Program-made: the position numbers and the translations under genes
Source: Zhouia amylolytica
GTDB taxonomy: Bacteria; Bacteroidota; Bacteroidia; Flavobacteriales; Flavobacteriaceae
Reading direction: 5' to 3'
Length of the DNA: 64,000 nt
Assembly: GCF_900116365.1 (NCBI RefSeq)
Contig: NZ_FPAG01000003.1
Coordinates: 323,190 to 387,189 of the forward strand
Part shown: piece after piece, positions 16,174 to 25,460 of the stretch
Layout: each line of letters opens with the position of its first letter
Numbering within the stretch: position 1 is the first letter of the stretch
The notes under the pieces: generated by a model
Database searches by the model: none
What the model was told of the DNA's origin: nothing
Seen by the model: only the letters and a program-made list of their open reading frames with translations

Positions 16174-19100
16174 ATGGAAATAAGTTTAGCTAACCTATTT
16201 TTTTCCTACGGTAAAAAAATATTAAAGTTTGTAATGAAAACCTTTATCTTCTTATTGTGTTCTGTGACATTTGCATTTTCTACAAATGTTAGTTTTTCGC
16301 AAAGTGCGAAAGTTTCAATAGAAAAAGATCAAACGGTTTCTATAGAAAAGGTTTTTGATCTCATACAGAAAAATACGGATTATACCTTTGCCTTTGCGAC
16401 TAACCTTTTTGAGGAGGCTCCTAACGTAAAGCTTAATAAAGGTGAAATCTTGGTTGAGGAACTCTTAAAATATAGTTTACTAAATACGCATGTAGGGTAT
16501 TATTTTTTAGAGGATACCACCATTGTACTTTATCCGTTAAATACCCAAGACACTTTACAACAAATTGTATCGGGTGTGGTCCAGGATGAAGAAGGAATCC
16601 CTATTCCTTATGCCACCATTCAGGTATCCGGAACCACCGCCGGTGTAGCTGCCGATCAAAGCGGATATTTTGAAATAAATGTTAACAGTCCGACTGCGAC
16701 GCTGGTTATTTCTGCCATAGGTTATGTGAGTAAGACTGTAGCGCTGAATAATCAAAAAAAATTAACCATAACACTTGAAGTAAAGGCTAATGAGCTTGAA
16801 GAGGTGATGGTGTATGGCGATGGATATACTAAAATATCCAAAGAAAGAGCAACCGGATCGTATGCTACGGTTCCAAAACAAATGCTGGAAAACTTTGCAA
16901 CACAATCTGTCGGGTCGATGCTGGAAGGGGTAACTCCGGGGATTCAAACTTTTGAAGATGCGGATGGTAATGTAAATATAGATGATGTAGTAGTCAGAGG
17001 GGTTGGTACTGTTGATTCACGACAAACTCCTTTAGTGGTTGTTGATGGGTTTCCGATATCAGGAGGCTTCAGTACGATTAATCCCAATATAATAGAGTCT
17101 GTAACCGTATTAAAGGATGCAGCTGCAGCTTCTATCTGGGGAGCCAGAGCTGGTAATGGGGTTATTGTAGTTACTACGAAAAAAGCCAAAGAGGAAAGTA
17201 AGTTACAAGTAAACTTTAGCACTTTCGTGAGTATGAGGGATAAAATGGATTTGGATTATAATCTTAATAAGGCATCATCAGCTACGGAGTTGGAAATGGA
17301 GCGCTTTATGTTTCAGGAATCAGGTACTGCATTTTATATTCCTTATATTTCTTACGGAGTTTCGCCTATTTGGAGAGCTACTACAGTGTATTCCAAAGGA
17401 GCCAGGGCGTATTATGATTATGATCAGGGAATCATTAATCAGGCTGAATTAGATGCGACGATTCAAAACCTATCTTCTAAAGATGTTTATAAAGATATAG
17501 ACCGTTACATACTACAGTCGCCTGTTAAGAGGCAATACAATTTAGATGTATCATCGGCGAGTGATCGTTCTTCAACTATGTTTTCAGTTTTATACAACGA
17601 TAATGATAATGCGTTTATAAATGATGAAAATCAACAATTATTAATTAACCTTAATAACAGCTTTAAATTTACTGACTGGGCTGAACTTCAGGTGGGACTT
17701 ATGCTTGACCGTTCAGAAGGGAAAAATTCGGGGTTAGACATAAGAACTTTAGACTATTTGAATCGATACGATCAATTAGTTGATGACAATGGGAACTACC
17801 TCCCTGTACCCTATGGATATAATTTAGGATATATACAGGATTTTACGGCTAATGTTTCCGGATTGCCATATGACGACCTTACTTATAATCCAATAAGGGA
17901 AGCTAATGCCACAGAATTTAAACAAAAGCAAAATAATTTTAGAATATCAGCGGCCTTGAATCTTGATATTACTAAAGATTTGAGACTGACGTCCAGTTTT
18001 CAATATGAAGACTTTGTAAGTAAGTATACGCAACTATATGAGGAAGATAGTTTTTATGCACGTGACCTGGTTACCAATGGTGTTGATAATGCTTCTTACG
18101 ACGCTGTAAACGAAGTTGTTAGTCCGACTAATGTTCCTATTGGAGGCATAAAGAGTACTAGCAATGGCGAAATGCAATCATATGTGATTAGAAATACCTT
18201 GGCCTATGATAAACTCATTGGGACCAACCATATGTTTAATGTTTTTGGTGGTTTTGAACTTTCATCGATTGACAATAACAGTAACCGTAATACACTTTAT
18301 GGATATAATGATGAAACGAATTCGTTTGGCACTCCTACGTATACAGGTTGGTCAGGACTTTTTAACACACGATCTTATGGAATACCTTATGGTGCAGGAT
18401 TAACAGAAACGTATCAACGGTTTTTATCATATTTCGGAAATTTCGCCTATACCTATAACGATCGTTATACACTTACAGGTAGTGCACGTTCCGATGGAGC
18501 AAATTTTATTGTCGATGATAATTCAACTCGATTCAACCCGATGTGGTCGTTTGGTTTAGGTTGGAATGTGAAACGGGAGTCTTTTATGGAAGGGGTTGAC
18601 TTTTTAAATCAATTAAAATTAAGAGCTACTTTGGGTGAAAATGGTAACATTGTTGGCGGTGCTTCTCAAGTTCCGGTGTTATATATTCCTAATTCTCCGA
18701 GTACAAGAACCGGGACTATTGGTGCTTATATTTTGGATAAAGGGAATCCGGATTTAAGATGGGAAAGAACCCGTGTTTTTAACCTGGGAACGGATTTCAC
18801 TCTATTTAATGGACTCTTCTCCGGATCATTCGATTATTATCGTAAGAAGAGCTATGATCTTGTGGCGCGAGTTCAAATTTCTACAACCTTGGGTGATGAG
18901 GTGCAAACCTTTAATGCGGCTGAGATGTTAAATAATGGCTATGAGGTTAATTTAAATGCAAATGTAGAAGTAGCCAGAGGTTTAAACTGGTTTTCAAATA
19001 TTGCATTTGCTCATAATGATAATAGGACGACCAAGTTTAATCAGGGGCAAATGTATCCGCGTAGTTTGGCCAGTGGCTATTACGATTATGCAGAAGGCTA

Positions 19101-19785
19101 TGCCTATATGCCTTTATTCTCGTTTGTATATGGTGGTGTACAGGAGTTTGAGCAGGCAGATGGTTCTGTAGAAAACTATCCAACAGTAGAGGGTCTGAAT
19201 GGACAAACTTACCGATGGGATGAAAATATAGGTTCGGCTGGTGAGGAAGGCACGGAACTTTTAAAGTATGAGGGAACTCGTGTTGCTCCGACCGTGGTAG
19301 GATGGAATAACACTTTTAGTTTCAAAGGTGTAACACTCAGAGCAAGAATGATTGGTAAATTTGGACATAAATTCTTTAAGCCTTCGGCATCATATCCTGT
19401 TTGGCCATTAAAGAATCAGTCGACCTATGGATCGCATCCTGATTGGGATCTTATGATTAGCGGAGAGGGGGAATCACAAGGATTACCGTCTTTACCTTCT
19501 GAATATGATTTTTATACGTATCGCTGGGGTTGGTATATGCCTTATTTAGATAAGAGGGTGGCTGATGCAGCTCACATTCGATTGAAGGAGATCTATTTAG
19601 GTTATGATTTACCTGTGAAATTGATGAACTCCATGGGGATACAAAATTTGAGAGTATTTGCACAGATGGAAAACCTTGGTAATATATGGACAGCAAATGA
19701 TGATGGGATCGATCCTGAGTATCTGATAGGGGTTACCAGAAGACCGGAGAAAAGTTTTACCATGGGATTAAGCGTTCAATTTTAA
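16174..19785 (+). CDS. SusC/RagA-family TonB-dependent receptor with STN signalling domain
   Basis: This 1203-residue outer-membrane receptor has a signal sequence extended at the N terminus (an internal MKTFIFLLC start is possible), an STN domain (about 45-115) for contact with FecR, a carboxypeptidase-regulatory-like domain (VSGVVQDEEGIPIPYATIQV), a plug (VVVRGVGTVDSRQTPLVVVD, VTVLKDAAAASIWGARAGN), and a 22-strand barrel ending in F (MGLSVQF). It imports a bulky ligand with the partner SusD. The ligand is unknown: no glycoside hydrolase or peptidase is encoded next to it, only a TlpA protein. Confidence 0.94.
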   Translation: MEISLANLFFSYGKKILKFVMKTFIFLLCSVTFAFSTNVSFSQSAKVSIEKDQTVSIEKVFDLIQKNTDYTFAFATNLFEEAPNVKLNKGEILVEELLKYSLLNTHVGYYFLEDTTIVLYPLNTQDTLQQIVSGVVQDEEGIPIPYATIQVSGTTAGVAADQSGYFEINVNSPTATLVISAIGYVSKTVALNNQKKLTITLEVKANELEEVMVYGDGYTKISKERATGSYATVPKQMLENFATQSVGSMLEGVTPGIQTFEDADGNVNIDDVVVRGVGTVDSRQTPLVVVDGFPISGGFSTINPNIIESVTVLKDAAAASIWGARAGNGVIVVTTKKAKEESKLQVNFSTFVSMRDKMDLDYNLNKASSATELEMERFMFQESGTAFYIPYISYGVSPIWRATTVYSKGARAYYDYDQGIINQAELDATIQNLSSKDVYKDIDRYILQSPVKRQYNLDVSSASDRSSTMFSVLYNDNDNAFINDENQQLLINLNNSFKFTDWAELQVGLMLDRSEGKNSGLDIRTLDYLNRYDQLVDDNGNYLPVPYGYNLGYIQDFTANVSGLPYDDLTYNPIREANATEFKQKQNNFRISAALNLDITKDLRLTSSFQYEDFVSKYTQLYEEDSFYARDLVTNGVDNASYDAVNEVVSPTNVPIGGIKSTSNGEMQSYVIRNTLAYDKLIGTNHMFNVFGGFELSSIDNNSNRNTLYGYNDETNSFGTPTYTGWSGLFNTRSYGIPYGAGLTETYQRFLSYFGNFAYTYNDRYTLTGSARSDGANFIVDDNSTRFNPMWSFGLGWNVKRESFMEGVDFLNQLKLRATLGENGNIVGGASQVPVLYIPNSPSTRTGTIGAYILDKGNPDLRWERTRVFNLGTDFTLFNGLFSGSFDYYRKKSYDLVARVQISTTLGDEVQTFNAAEMLNNGYEVNLNANVEVARGLNWFSNIAFAHNDNRTTKFNQGQMYPRSLASGYYDYAEGYAYMPLFSFVYGGVQEFEQADGSVENYPTVEGLNGQTYRWDENIGSAGEEGTELLKYEGTRVAPTVVGWNNTFSFKGVTLRARMIGKFGHKFFKPSASYPVWPLKNQSTYGSHPDWDLMISGEGESQGLPSLPSEYDFYTYRWGWYMPYLDKRVADAAHIRLKEIYLGYDLPVKLMNSMGIQNLRVFAQMENLGNIWTANDDGIDPEYLIGVTRRPEKSFTMGLSVQF

Positions 19786-19797
19786 ATTAGACAGAAA

Positions 19798-21240
19798 ATG
19801 AAAAAAATACTAGCACTTTTTTTAATAGGTTTTATTGTATCGTGTAGTGATGATTTCTTAGATAAAGAACCTTCCGTAAATAGTAGAGTAGAGGTTGAAA
19901 CCGCCGAGCAACTTGAATATATTTTGAATTCATCGACCTATTTGACCGATGAATACGTGAATAGTTTTTGTACAGATAATACGGGTATTCCGGTAGATTT
20001 ATTTGATGAGATTGGCAATTCCTGGTCTCCATTCACACTTGAGCAGTACACATGGTCAACAAGTATCAGTCAGAATGGAGATGAAACCTGGGCTGCATAT
20101 TACGAGACTATTTGGCGGGCTAATCTCATTATTAATTTGATTTCGGAAAATAAGGTTACCGGCGACGAACAATTGAAACTGGCAGTTAAAACTGAAGCCC
20201 ATTATCGCAGAGCGAGTAACCTGTTTGACCTGGCATTAATTTATGCCTTATATCCGAGTGCATCAAATGCAGATGAGTTAGGTGTGGTTTTGCGCACGGA
20301 AACCAATTATGGCGAGTCTCAAAGCAGAGCGAGCTTAAAGGAGACCTTTGATCAGATTGAATCGGATCTGGAGCAAGCCTTAGAGAATCCAATAGAGGAT
20401 ATTATTCCAAACAGAGGAACGCTGCCTGTTATTGAAGCCTTTGCAGCGAAGTTTTATTTATATATGGGGGACTATGACAAGGCAGAGCAACATGCCAATG
20501 AAGCGCTATCTCTTTATTCTGAAATGGTAAACTATGCAACTGCTATTTCTACTATTACTGCTGGAAATGGGTTGGTCTATCCTTCCACGGTGAATGTTTC
20601 GCCTTATTCACCTGTTGCTTTAGAGGTGTTTAAAGATCGTTATATTTTTAATACGTTGATAAATGATTCATGGAATACGTCGCCAAGCCAGGAATTGCTT
20701 GATTTGTATGATACAAATGATTTGAGGATGAGGTTTATGGTTAAAGATTATTTTATCCGTAATCAGGCTACCGTTAATCCTTGGTATGGTTATGTGAATA
20801 TATACATCGGACAAGCTGTGAATGGCGAGTCTGTTCCTGAGATGTATTTAATCAGAGCAGAGGCCAAGGCGAGGAGAGGAGATCTGTCTGGAGCCATGGC
20901 AGATGTTGAAATGGTCCGTATGAACAGGTTTACTCCTGAGAATTATACACCTCTTAGTGTGCCGGCTAATGACAAAGCTACGGTGGAACTAATAATTGAT
21001 GAACGAAGAAGAGAGTTTCCATTTACCAGACGTTGGATGGATTTAAAGCGTTTGAATAATGATCCATTAACAGATCCTATCATTCTTACGAGACAATTTT
21101 ATGAGGTTGGTGAGAATGGAAGTGTGGGTACTCAGGTGCAAACACAGACGTTGGAGCCAAACGACAGACGTTACGCGCGTCCGATAGGAGTTGATGTTAT
21201 TACCAATAGTAATGGCGCAACTCAACAAAATGAATATTAA
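19798..21240 (+). CDS. SusD/RagB-family surface lipoprotein
   Basis: This 480-residue lipoprotein (signal LIGFIVSC, C16) has the SusD opening CSDDFLDKEPS, an alpha-helical TPR-like core (AHYRRASNLFDLALIY, AAKFYLYMGDYDKAEQHANE), and the conserved C-terminal region (MYLIRAEAKARRGD, IIDERRREFPFTRRWMDLKR). It forms the lid of the SusC transporter and binds the ligand at the cell surface. It starts 12 bases after susC. The ligand cannot be inferred from the sequence. Confidence 0.94.
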   Translation: MKKILALFLIGFIVSCSDDFLDKEPSVNSRVEVETAEQLEYILNSSTYLTDEYVNSFCTDNTGIPVDLFDEIGNSWSPFTLEQYTWSTSISQNGDETWAAYYETIWRANLIINLISENKVTGDEQLKLAVKTEAHYRRASNLFDLALIYALYPSASNADELGVVLRTETNYGESQSRASLKETFDQIESDLEQALENPIEDIIPNRGTLPVIEAFAAKFYLYMGDYDKAEQHANEALSLYSEMVNYATAISTITAGNGLVYPSTVNVSPYSPVALEVFKDRYIFNTLINDSWNTSPSQELLDLYDTNDLRMRFMVKDYFIRNQATVNPWYGYVNIYIGQAVNGESVPEMYLIRAEAKARRGDLSGAMADVEMVRMNRFTPENYTPLSVPANDKATVELIIDERRREFPFTRRWMDLKRLNNDPLTDPIILTRQFYEVGENGSVGTQVQTQTLEPNDRRYARPIGVDVITNSNGATQQNEY

Positions 21241-21246
21241 ATAATG

Positions 21247-21280
21247 AAAAAAGGCATAATAAAAATTATGCCTTTTCTTT
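21247..21280 (+). terminator. Terminator/attenuator between susD and the TlpA gene
   Basis: The perfect 12-bp stem AAAAGGCATAAT/ATTATGCCTTTT with a 4-nt loop is followed by CTTT. It probably lowers transcription into the downstream TlpA gene, whose ATG lies 16 bases later. Confidence 0.7.
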
Positions 21281-21295
21281 CCAAATGCTATTTAG

Positions 21296-22456
21296 ATGAA
21301 AAGAAATTTATGTAACCGTGTGATAATTTGGGCGGTATATGCCTTGTTGCCTTTTGTAATGATGTCGTGTAATGAAGTAGAGGTTGTAAAGCCCAATGAG
21401 TTTGTACTGAAGGGTACGATAGAAGGATTGAACTCCCCTTATATGCTATATTATTATAAACAGGATAATATATGGAAGGCAGATACGATTAAGGTGGAGG
21501 ATGCTTCATTTTACTACAAAAAAGAAATCGATGAGATGACTTATATGAAGATCAACCCAAAGATGGAATCGGTTGTGGTTTCTGTTGAGGGAGGAGGGTA
21601 TATTCCAGCGATGTCTTCTTATATCAATTTTTTTGCAATTCCGGGTCATGTTACGGAAGTGAATGGGCATATTAAAGATTTTGTGGCTGCCTATCCTTAT
21701 GGTAATTCTGAGAATGAAGATTTAGCAATGTTACATAAGGTGTTAGTCCCATTGAGTAATGAGGCAGCAAGATTAAGGGCAGGTATGAATTCTGAACCTA
21801 ATGAAGAATCTCAGGATAAATATGAAGAGTTAATGCATCAGATTACGGATGTTAAACGTCATTTTATAAGAGGTAATCCAGCTTCAGTGGTTAGTGCCTA
21901 CTATTTAATGGATATGATTACAAGGAGGGAGTTAAAGGAGGAGAAGGCTATCGAACTTTATGATTTAATAAAAGAAGAACAGCCTGAGAGTCCGTTTTTC
22001 GAAAAGTTGTCTCAGCGTATAGCAGGAGCCAGAGCTATAAAGGTTAACAATGAATTACCGGAAATAGAGGCTGTAAATGTGCTTGAGAACACCAAGTTTT
22101 CTTCTTCAGATTTAAAAGGTAAATATTTGTTGATTGATTTTTGGGGAACATGGTGTGGACCGTGTGTTGCTGAGATGCCTAAAATAAAGGAGTACTATTT
22201 GAAATATGAGGATAAATTGGAGATCGTAGGTGTCAATAATGGAGATAATATTTCCAGAATATTGGATTATACATCGAGTAAGGAATATACATGGCCGCAG
22301 TTAATGGATAAACAGGAAGACTTTGTTTATACAAGTAAATTCAATGTGGTAGGATTTCCTACAAAAATATTGGTCGACCCGGAAGGGAAGATTATTTATA
22401 AAAAAACCGGAGGTGGAGAAGAAATTTTTGAGATGCTGGACGAACTTTTGAATTAG
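21296..22456 (+). CDS. TlpA-family lipoprotein with DUF4369-like N terminus
   Basis: This 386-residue lipoprotein (signal LLPFVMMSC, C25) has an N-terminal DUF4369-like beta domain (FVLKGTIEGLNSPYMLYYY), a helical middle, and a C-terminal thioredoxin domain with GTWCGPCVAEMP (C287, C290). It is predicted to reduce disulfides in the envelope. Such genes commonly sit behind flavobacterial SusCD pairs that handle peptides, which hints that the locus may import a sulfur-containing or peptide ligand, though this is inference. Confidence 0.85.
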   Translation: MKRNLCNRVIIWAVYALLPFVMMSCNEVEVVKPNEFVLKGTIEGLNSPYMLYYYKQDNIWKADTIKVEDASFYYKKEIDEMTYMKINPKMESVVVSVEGGGYIPAMSSYINFFAIPGHVTEVNGHIKDFVAAYPYGNSENEDLAMLHKVLVPLSNEAARLRAGMNSEPNEESQDKYEELMHQITDVKRHFIRGNPASVVSAYYLMDMITRRELKEEKAIELYDLIKEEQPESPFFEKLSQRIAGARAIKVNNELPEIEAVNVLENTKFSSSDLKGKYLLIDFWGTWCGPCVAEMPKIKEYYLKYEDKLEIVGVNNGDNISRILDYTSSKEYTWPQLMDKQEDFVYTSKFNVVGFPTKILVDPEGKIIYKKTGGGEEIFEMLDELLN

Positions 22457-22461
22457 TTGTT

Positions 22462-22492
22462 GAATGCCTACGAAATGTAGGCATTTTTTTAT
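22462..22492 (+). terminator. Terminator closing the ECF-SusCD-TlpA block
   Basis: The stem AATGCCTAC/GTAGGCATT with loop GAAAT is followed by a T run. The rest of 22493-22805 (about 310 bases) holds no gene apart from the right-hand direct-repeat copy. Confidence 0.85.
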
Positions 22493-22784
22493 TTTATTTG
22501 ATCTGTAAATTGAGTCTGCCAAGCGTCTCAAATACATTGTGCAAATACAACATTTGGTTAGTGTAAATGTATCTCTAACTTCAATATTACCAGCTTACAC
22601 GTATAAAATAATCACAAAATTTTGAGTTAACTGATTCTTTAAGGTATATTTGGTGGCTGTGAACTATTTTGGCACCTTGAAAATGTTTTAAAAAGATGCC
22701 AGGATAAAGCGTTTAGGCGGTTTTTATGAGATAAAGGTTGCCTAATATTAATAATAAAAAAAGGACCTTTTTGAAGGATATTTA

Positions 22785-22814
22785 AAAAGAATCAATTTAA
22801 AATTTATGAATAGG
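22785..22814 (+). repeat. Right copy of 30-bp direct repeat flanking the ECF-SusCD block
   Basis: It differs from 14129-14158 at two bases only (A to T at 22792, C to T at 22807). Read in the SurA-like frame it still encodes FKKNQFKIYE-stop, a relic of that gene's C terminus. Weaker similarity extends about 25 bases further left with a one-base indel. The parvulin gene's ATG (22806) lies inside the repeat. Confidence 0.9.
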
Positions 22815-24233
22815 ATACGTATTGCTCTTTTAGGAATAATGATGATTTTGAGCCATGTGGCACTGGCGCAGGAAGATAGCTTACAGACCGAAAACAATAC
22901 TAAGGCAGTAACTTTAAAGGACTCTGTTTCTGAAACCAAGGTGATCAGCAAAAGAATTAAGGTTGATGGCGTAGCTTCAGTGGTGGGAGATTTTGTTATT
23001 CTGGAATCTGATATTGATAAAAGTTTTATCGATATGGAAACCCAGGGTATGCCGACGGATGGAATTACGAAGTGTCAGGTTTTAGGGAAACTGATGGAAG
23101 ACAAGTTATATGCACATCAGGCTATTCAGGATAGTATTGTTGTTTCTGATGCTGAAATAAGTGGAGAAGTTCAAGGTAAAATAGAATATTTGGTAGGTGC
23201 TATAGGCTCTATGGAGAAATTGCTTAACTACTACAATATGGAGGACGAGCAAACCTTCAGAGAAGAGTTAACAGAGATCACTAAAATGGCGATGTTATCT
23301 CAAAGAATGAGGGCTAAAATTCTGGAGGAGATGGAAATTACTCCTGAAGAAGTTCGTATTTGGTTTAACGGTATTCCGGAAGATCAGCGACCTGTTTTTG
23401 GAGATGAGGTTGAGGTGGCTCAAATTGTTAAAAAGCCAAAGCCTACAAAAGAAGAGGTTGAAAAGACAGTCAATCGTTTAAACGAAATCAAAAGGGATAT
23501 TGAGGAGAATGGTTCGAGTATGGCCATAAAAGCGACTTTATACTCTGACGATCCTTCGGTGACTGAAAATCAAGGGTTAATGAGTTTATCTAAAAAAGAC
23601 GGTTTTGCTAAAGAATTTAAAGATGCTGTTTTTAGTACTCGTGAGGGGGAGATTTCTGAGCCTTTTGAGACAGAGTTTGGATGGCATATAGTTAAAGTGG
23701 AGAAGATAAGAGGTCAAGTTGTCGATGCACGTCATATTCTTATCAGACCAGAAATCTCTGACGAGGCTCGTGAGCAGGCGAAAACTGAGTTGGATAGTAT
23801 ACGCTCGAAGGTTTTGGCAGGTGAGTTTACTTTTCAAACTGCTGCCCGTAACTTCTCTGATGAAAAGGAGACACGTTTTGACGGGGGGGTTTTGAGAAAC
23901 CCGCTAGATTTTAGTACGCGATTTGAATTGACAAAAATGGATTCCAGACTTTATAGTCAGATAGGAGATTTAAAGGGAGAAGAAATTTCACAGCCTTTAA
24001 TGGAGGATACCAGATCGGGAATCGTATACAAATTAGTTAAGGTAATCAAACGTTACCCATCGCATACTGCAGATTTTTCACAGGATTATTTAAAGATTCA
24101 GGATCTTGCTTTAAAAGATAAGCAGCTTGAAACCATAAGAGAGTGGATGAATGATAAAATAAAAGATACGTATATTAGCGTTGGGTCGGATTTTAAAGAG
24201 TGTGATTTTACCAATAACTGGCTCAAAAAATAA
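22806..24233 (+). CDS. SurA-type parvulin peptidyl-prolyl isomerase
   Basis: This 475-residue exported protein has a signal peptide ending SHVALAQED. An N-terminal chaperone part (VDGVASVVGDFVILESDID) is followed by two parvulin-like domains at about 195-295 (VEVAQIVKKPKPTKEEV, FGWHIVKVEKIRG) and 300-410 (VDARHILIRPEISDEA, FSDEKETRFDGGVL). It is expected to assist outer-membrane protein assembly in the periplasm. Ancestrally it probably overlapped the SurA-like lipoprotein gene now 8.6 kb upstream; moxR follows after 8 bases. Confidence 0.9.
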   Translation: MNRIRIALLGIMMILSHVALAQEDSLQTENNTKAVTLKDSVSETKVISKRIKVDGVASVVGDFVILESDIDKSFIDMETQGMPTDGITKCQVLGKLMEDKLYAHQAIQDSIVVSDAEISGEVQGKIEYLVGAIGSMEKLLNYYNMEDEQTFREELTEITKMAMLSQRMRAKILEEMEITPEEVRIWFNGIPEDQRPVFGDEVEVAQIVKKPKPTKEEVEKTVNRLNEIKRDIEENGSSMAIKATLYSDDPSVTENQGLMSLSKKDGFAKEFKDAVFSTREGEISEPFETEFGWHIVKVEKIRGQVVDARHILIRPEISDEAREQAKTELDSIRSKVLAGEFTFQTAARNFSDEKETRFDGGVLRNPLDFSTRFELTKMDSRLYSQIGDLKGEEISQPLMEDTRSGIVYKLVKVIKRYPSHTADFSQDYLKIQDLALKDKQLETIREWMNDKIKDTYISVGSDFKECDFTNNWLKK

Positions 24234-24241
24234 TATGCCTC

Positions 24242-25195
24242 ATGTCTGATACTATAGCTGTAAATAATTTAGTCGAACGTCACCGTGCACTAAAAAATGA
24301 AATTTCAAAAGTAATTGTTGGGCAACAACACGTCATTGATGAAATTTTATTAGCTATATATTCAGGAGGTCATGTACTGCTTATAGGAGTCCCCGGGTTG
24401 GCAAAAACTTTAATGGTGAATACGATCGCCAAGACCTTAGGGTTGGATTTTAAACGTATTCAGTTTACTCCCGATTTAATGCCAAGTGATATCATTGGGA
24501 GTGAGATTCTAGATCAGAATCGTGAATTTAAATTTATCAAGGGACCAGTATTTGCTAATATTATATTGGCCGATGAGATTAATCGTACTCCACCAAAGAC
24601 GCAATCTGCTTTACTGGAAGCTATGCAGGAAAAAGCGGTTACGGTGGCAGGGGAGCATTATAATTTAAACCTACCTTATTTTGTATTAGCCACTCAAAAT
24701 CCTATAGAGCAGGAAGGGACTTACCCTTTACCGGAGGCGCAATTGGATAGGTTTATGTTTGCCATTGAGTTGAAGTATCCTTCTTATGAAGAAGAAGTGG
24801 CTGTTGTAAAGTCGACTACAGTAGACAGTAATGTTGAGGTGAATACGTTATTTAATGCCGATGATATTATAGAAATACAGCATTTGGTTCGTCGGGTGCC
24901 AGTTGCTGATAATGTGGTTGAATATGCTGTTAAGCTTGTTGGTAAGACAAGACCAGATTCTGCGTTCGCTCCGGAAATAGTTAAAAATTATGTAGACTGG
25001 GGAGCCGGGCCAAGAGCTTCGCAAAATTTAATTCTTGCTGCGAAAGCCCATGCTGTTATTAATGGTAAATATTCTCCTGATATTGAAAATGTACAGGCGG
25101 TGGCATTACCGATTTTAAGACACAGGGTAATTAAAAATTACAAGGCGGAGGCCGAAGGTTTATCGGTCGATGAAATTGTAACGGCTATCTTCTAG
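24242..25195 (+). CDS. MoxR-family AAA+ ATPase
   Basis: This 317-residue cytosolic AAA+ protein has Walker A GVPGLAKT (49-56), Walker B ILADEINR, and the sensor region FVLATQNPIEQEGTYPLPEA typical of MoxR. The C-terminal lid ends EGLSVDEIVTAIF. MoxR ATPases act as chaperones that activate or assemble metalloenzymes or envelope complexes, often with VWA-domain partners; none is present here. It starts 8 bases after the parvulin gene, a neighbourhood I recall as conserved in flavobacteria. Confidence 0.92.
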   Translation: MSDTIAVNNLVERHRALKNEISKVIVGQQHVIDEILLAIYSGGHVLLIGVPGLAKTLMVNTIAKTLGLDFKRIQFTPDLMPSDIIGSEILDQNREFKFIKGPVFANIILADEINRTPPKTQSALLEAMQEKAVTVAGEHYNLNLPYFVLATQNPIEQEGTYPLPEAQLDRFMFAIELKYPSYEEEVAVVKSTTVDSNVEVNTLFNADDIIEIQHLVRRVPVADNVVEYAVKLVGKTRPDSAFAPEIVKNYVDWGAGPRASQNLILAAKAHAVINGKYSPDIENVQAVALPILRHRVIKNYKAEAEGLSVDEIVTAIF

Positions 25196-25317
25196 TTGTT
25201 TAATCTGCTTTTGTGTTCTCTTTTTGTGATATTTTCTTTCTAATATCCAGGTATCCATGTGATAAATTCTGATTATTAAGTTGTTATTTTATGTTTCATA
25301 TAAAATGAACTACCTTA

Positions 25318-25336
25318 TTTTATCATATTGATAAAA
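25318..25336. promoter_or_regulatory. Perfect 19-bp palindrome upstream of aconitase
   Basis: TTTTATCA-TAT-TGATAAAA is a perfect inverted repeat 124 bases before the aconitase ATG. The form fits a dimeric regulator site, but the regulator is unknown. The rest of 25196-25460 shows nothing else beyond the -7 element. Confidence 0.4.
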
Positions 25337-25422
25337 AAACTGTTCAAAACGTCCCTTTTTTTGTAGATAAAATCATTTAATGAATGTTTTGTTTTAAACT
25401 TTAAAAACTCTACTGTTTTTCG

Positions 25423-25430
25423 TATTTTTG
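25423..25430 (+). promoter_or_regulatory. -7 element (TATTTTTG) for aconitase
   Basis: TATTTTTG fits TAnnTTTG and lies 30 bases before the preferred ATG at 25461. No clear -33 TTG at the usual distance. Confidence 0.45.
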
Positions 25431-25460
25431 CTACACTTTCAAACTAAAATTCAAGTATAT

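Noticed and set aside
16944-17222. Antisense open frame within susC
   Set aside because: It mirrors the plug-domain codons and has no start context or recognisable protein pattern.
14159-22784. The inserted block as a transposon or integrative element
   Set aside because: No transposase, integrase, terminal inverted repeats or relaxase is encoded; only the flanking direct repeats are kept as a finding.
25428-25460. N-terminal extension of aconitase
   Set aside because: The extra eleven codons overlap the -7 promoter element and have no family counterpart.
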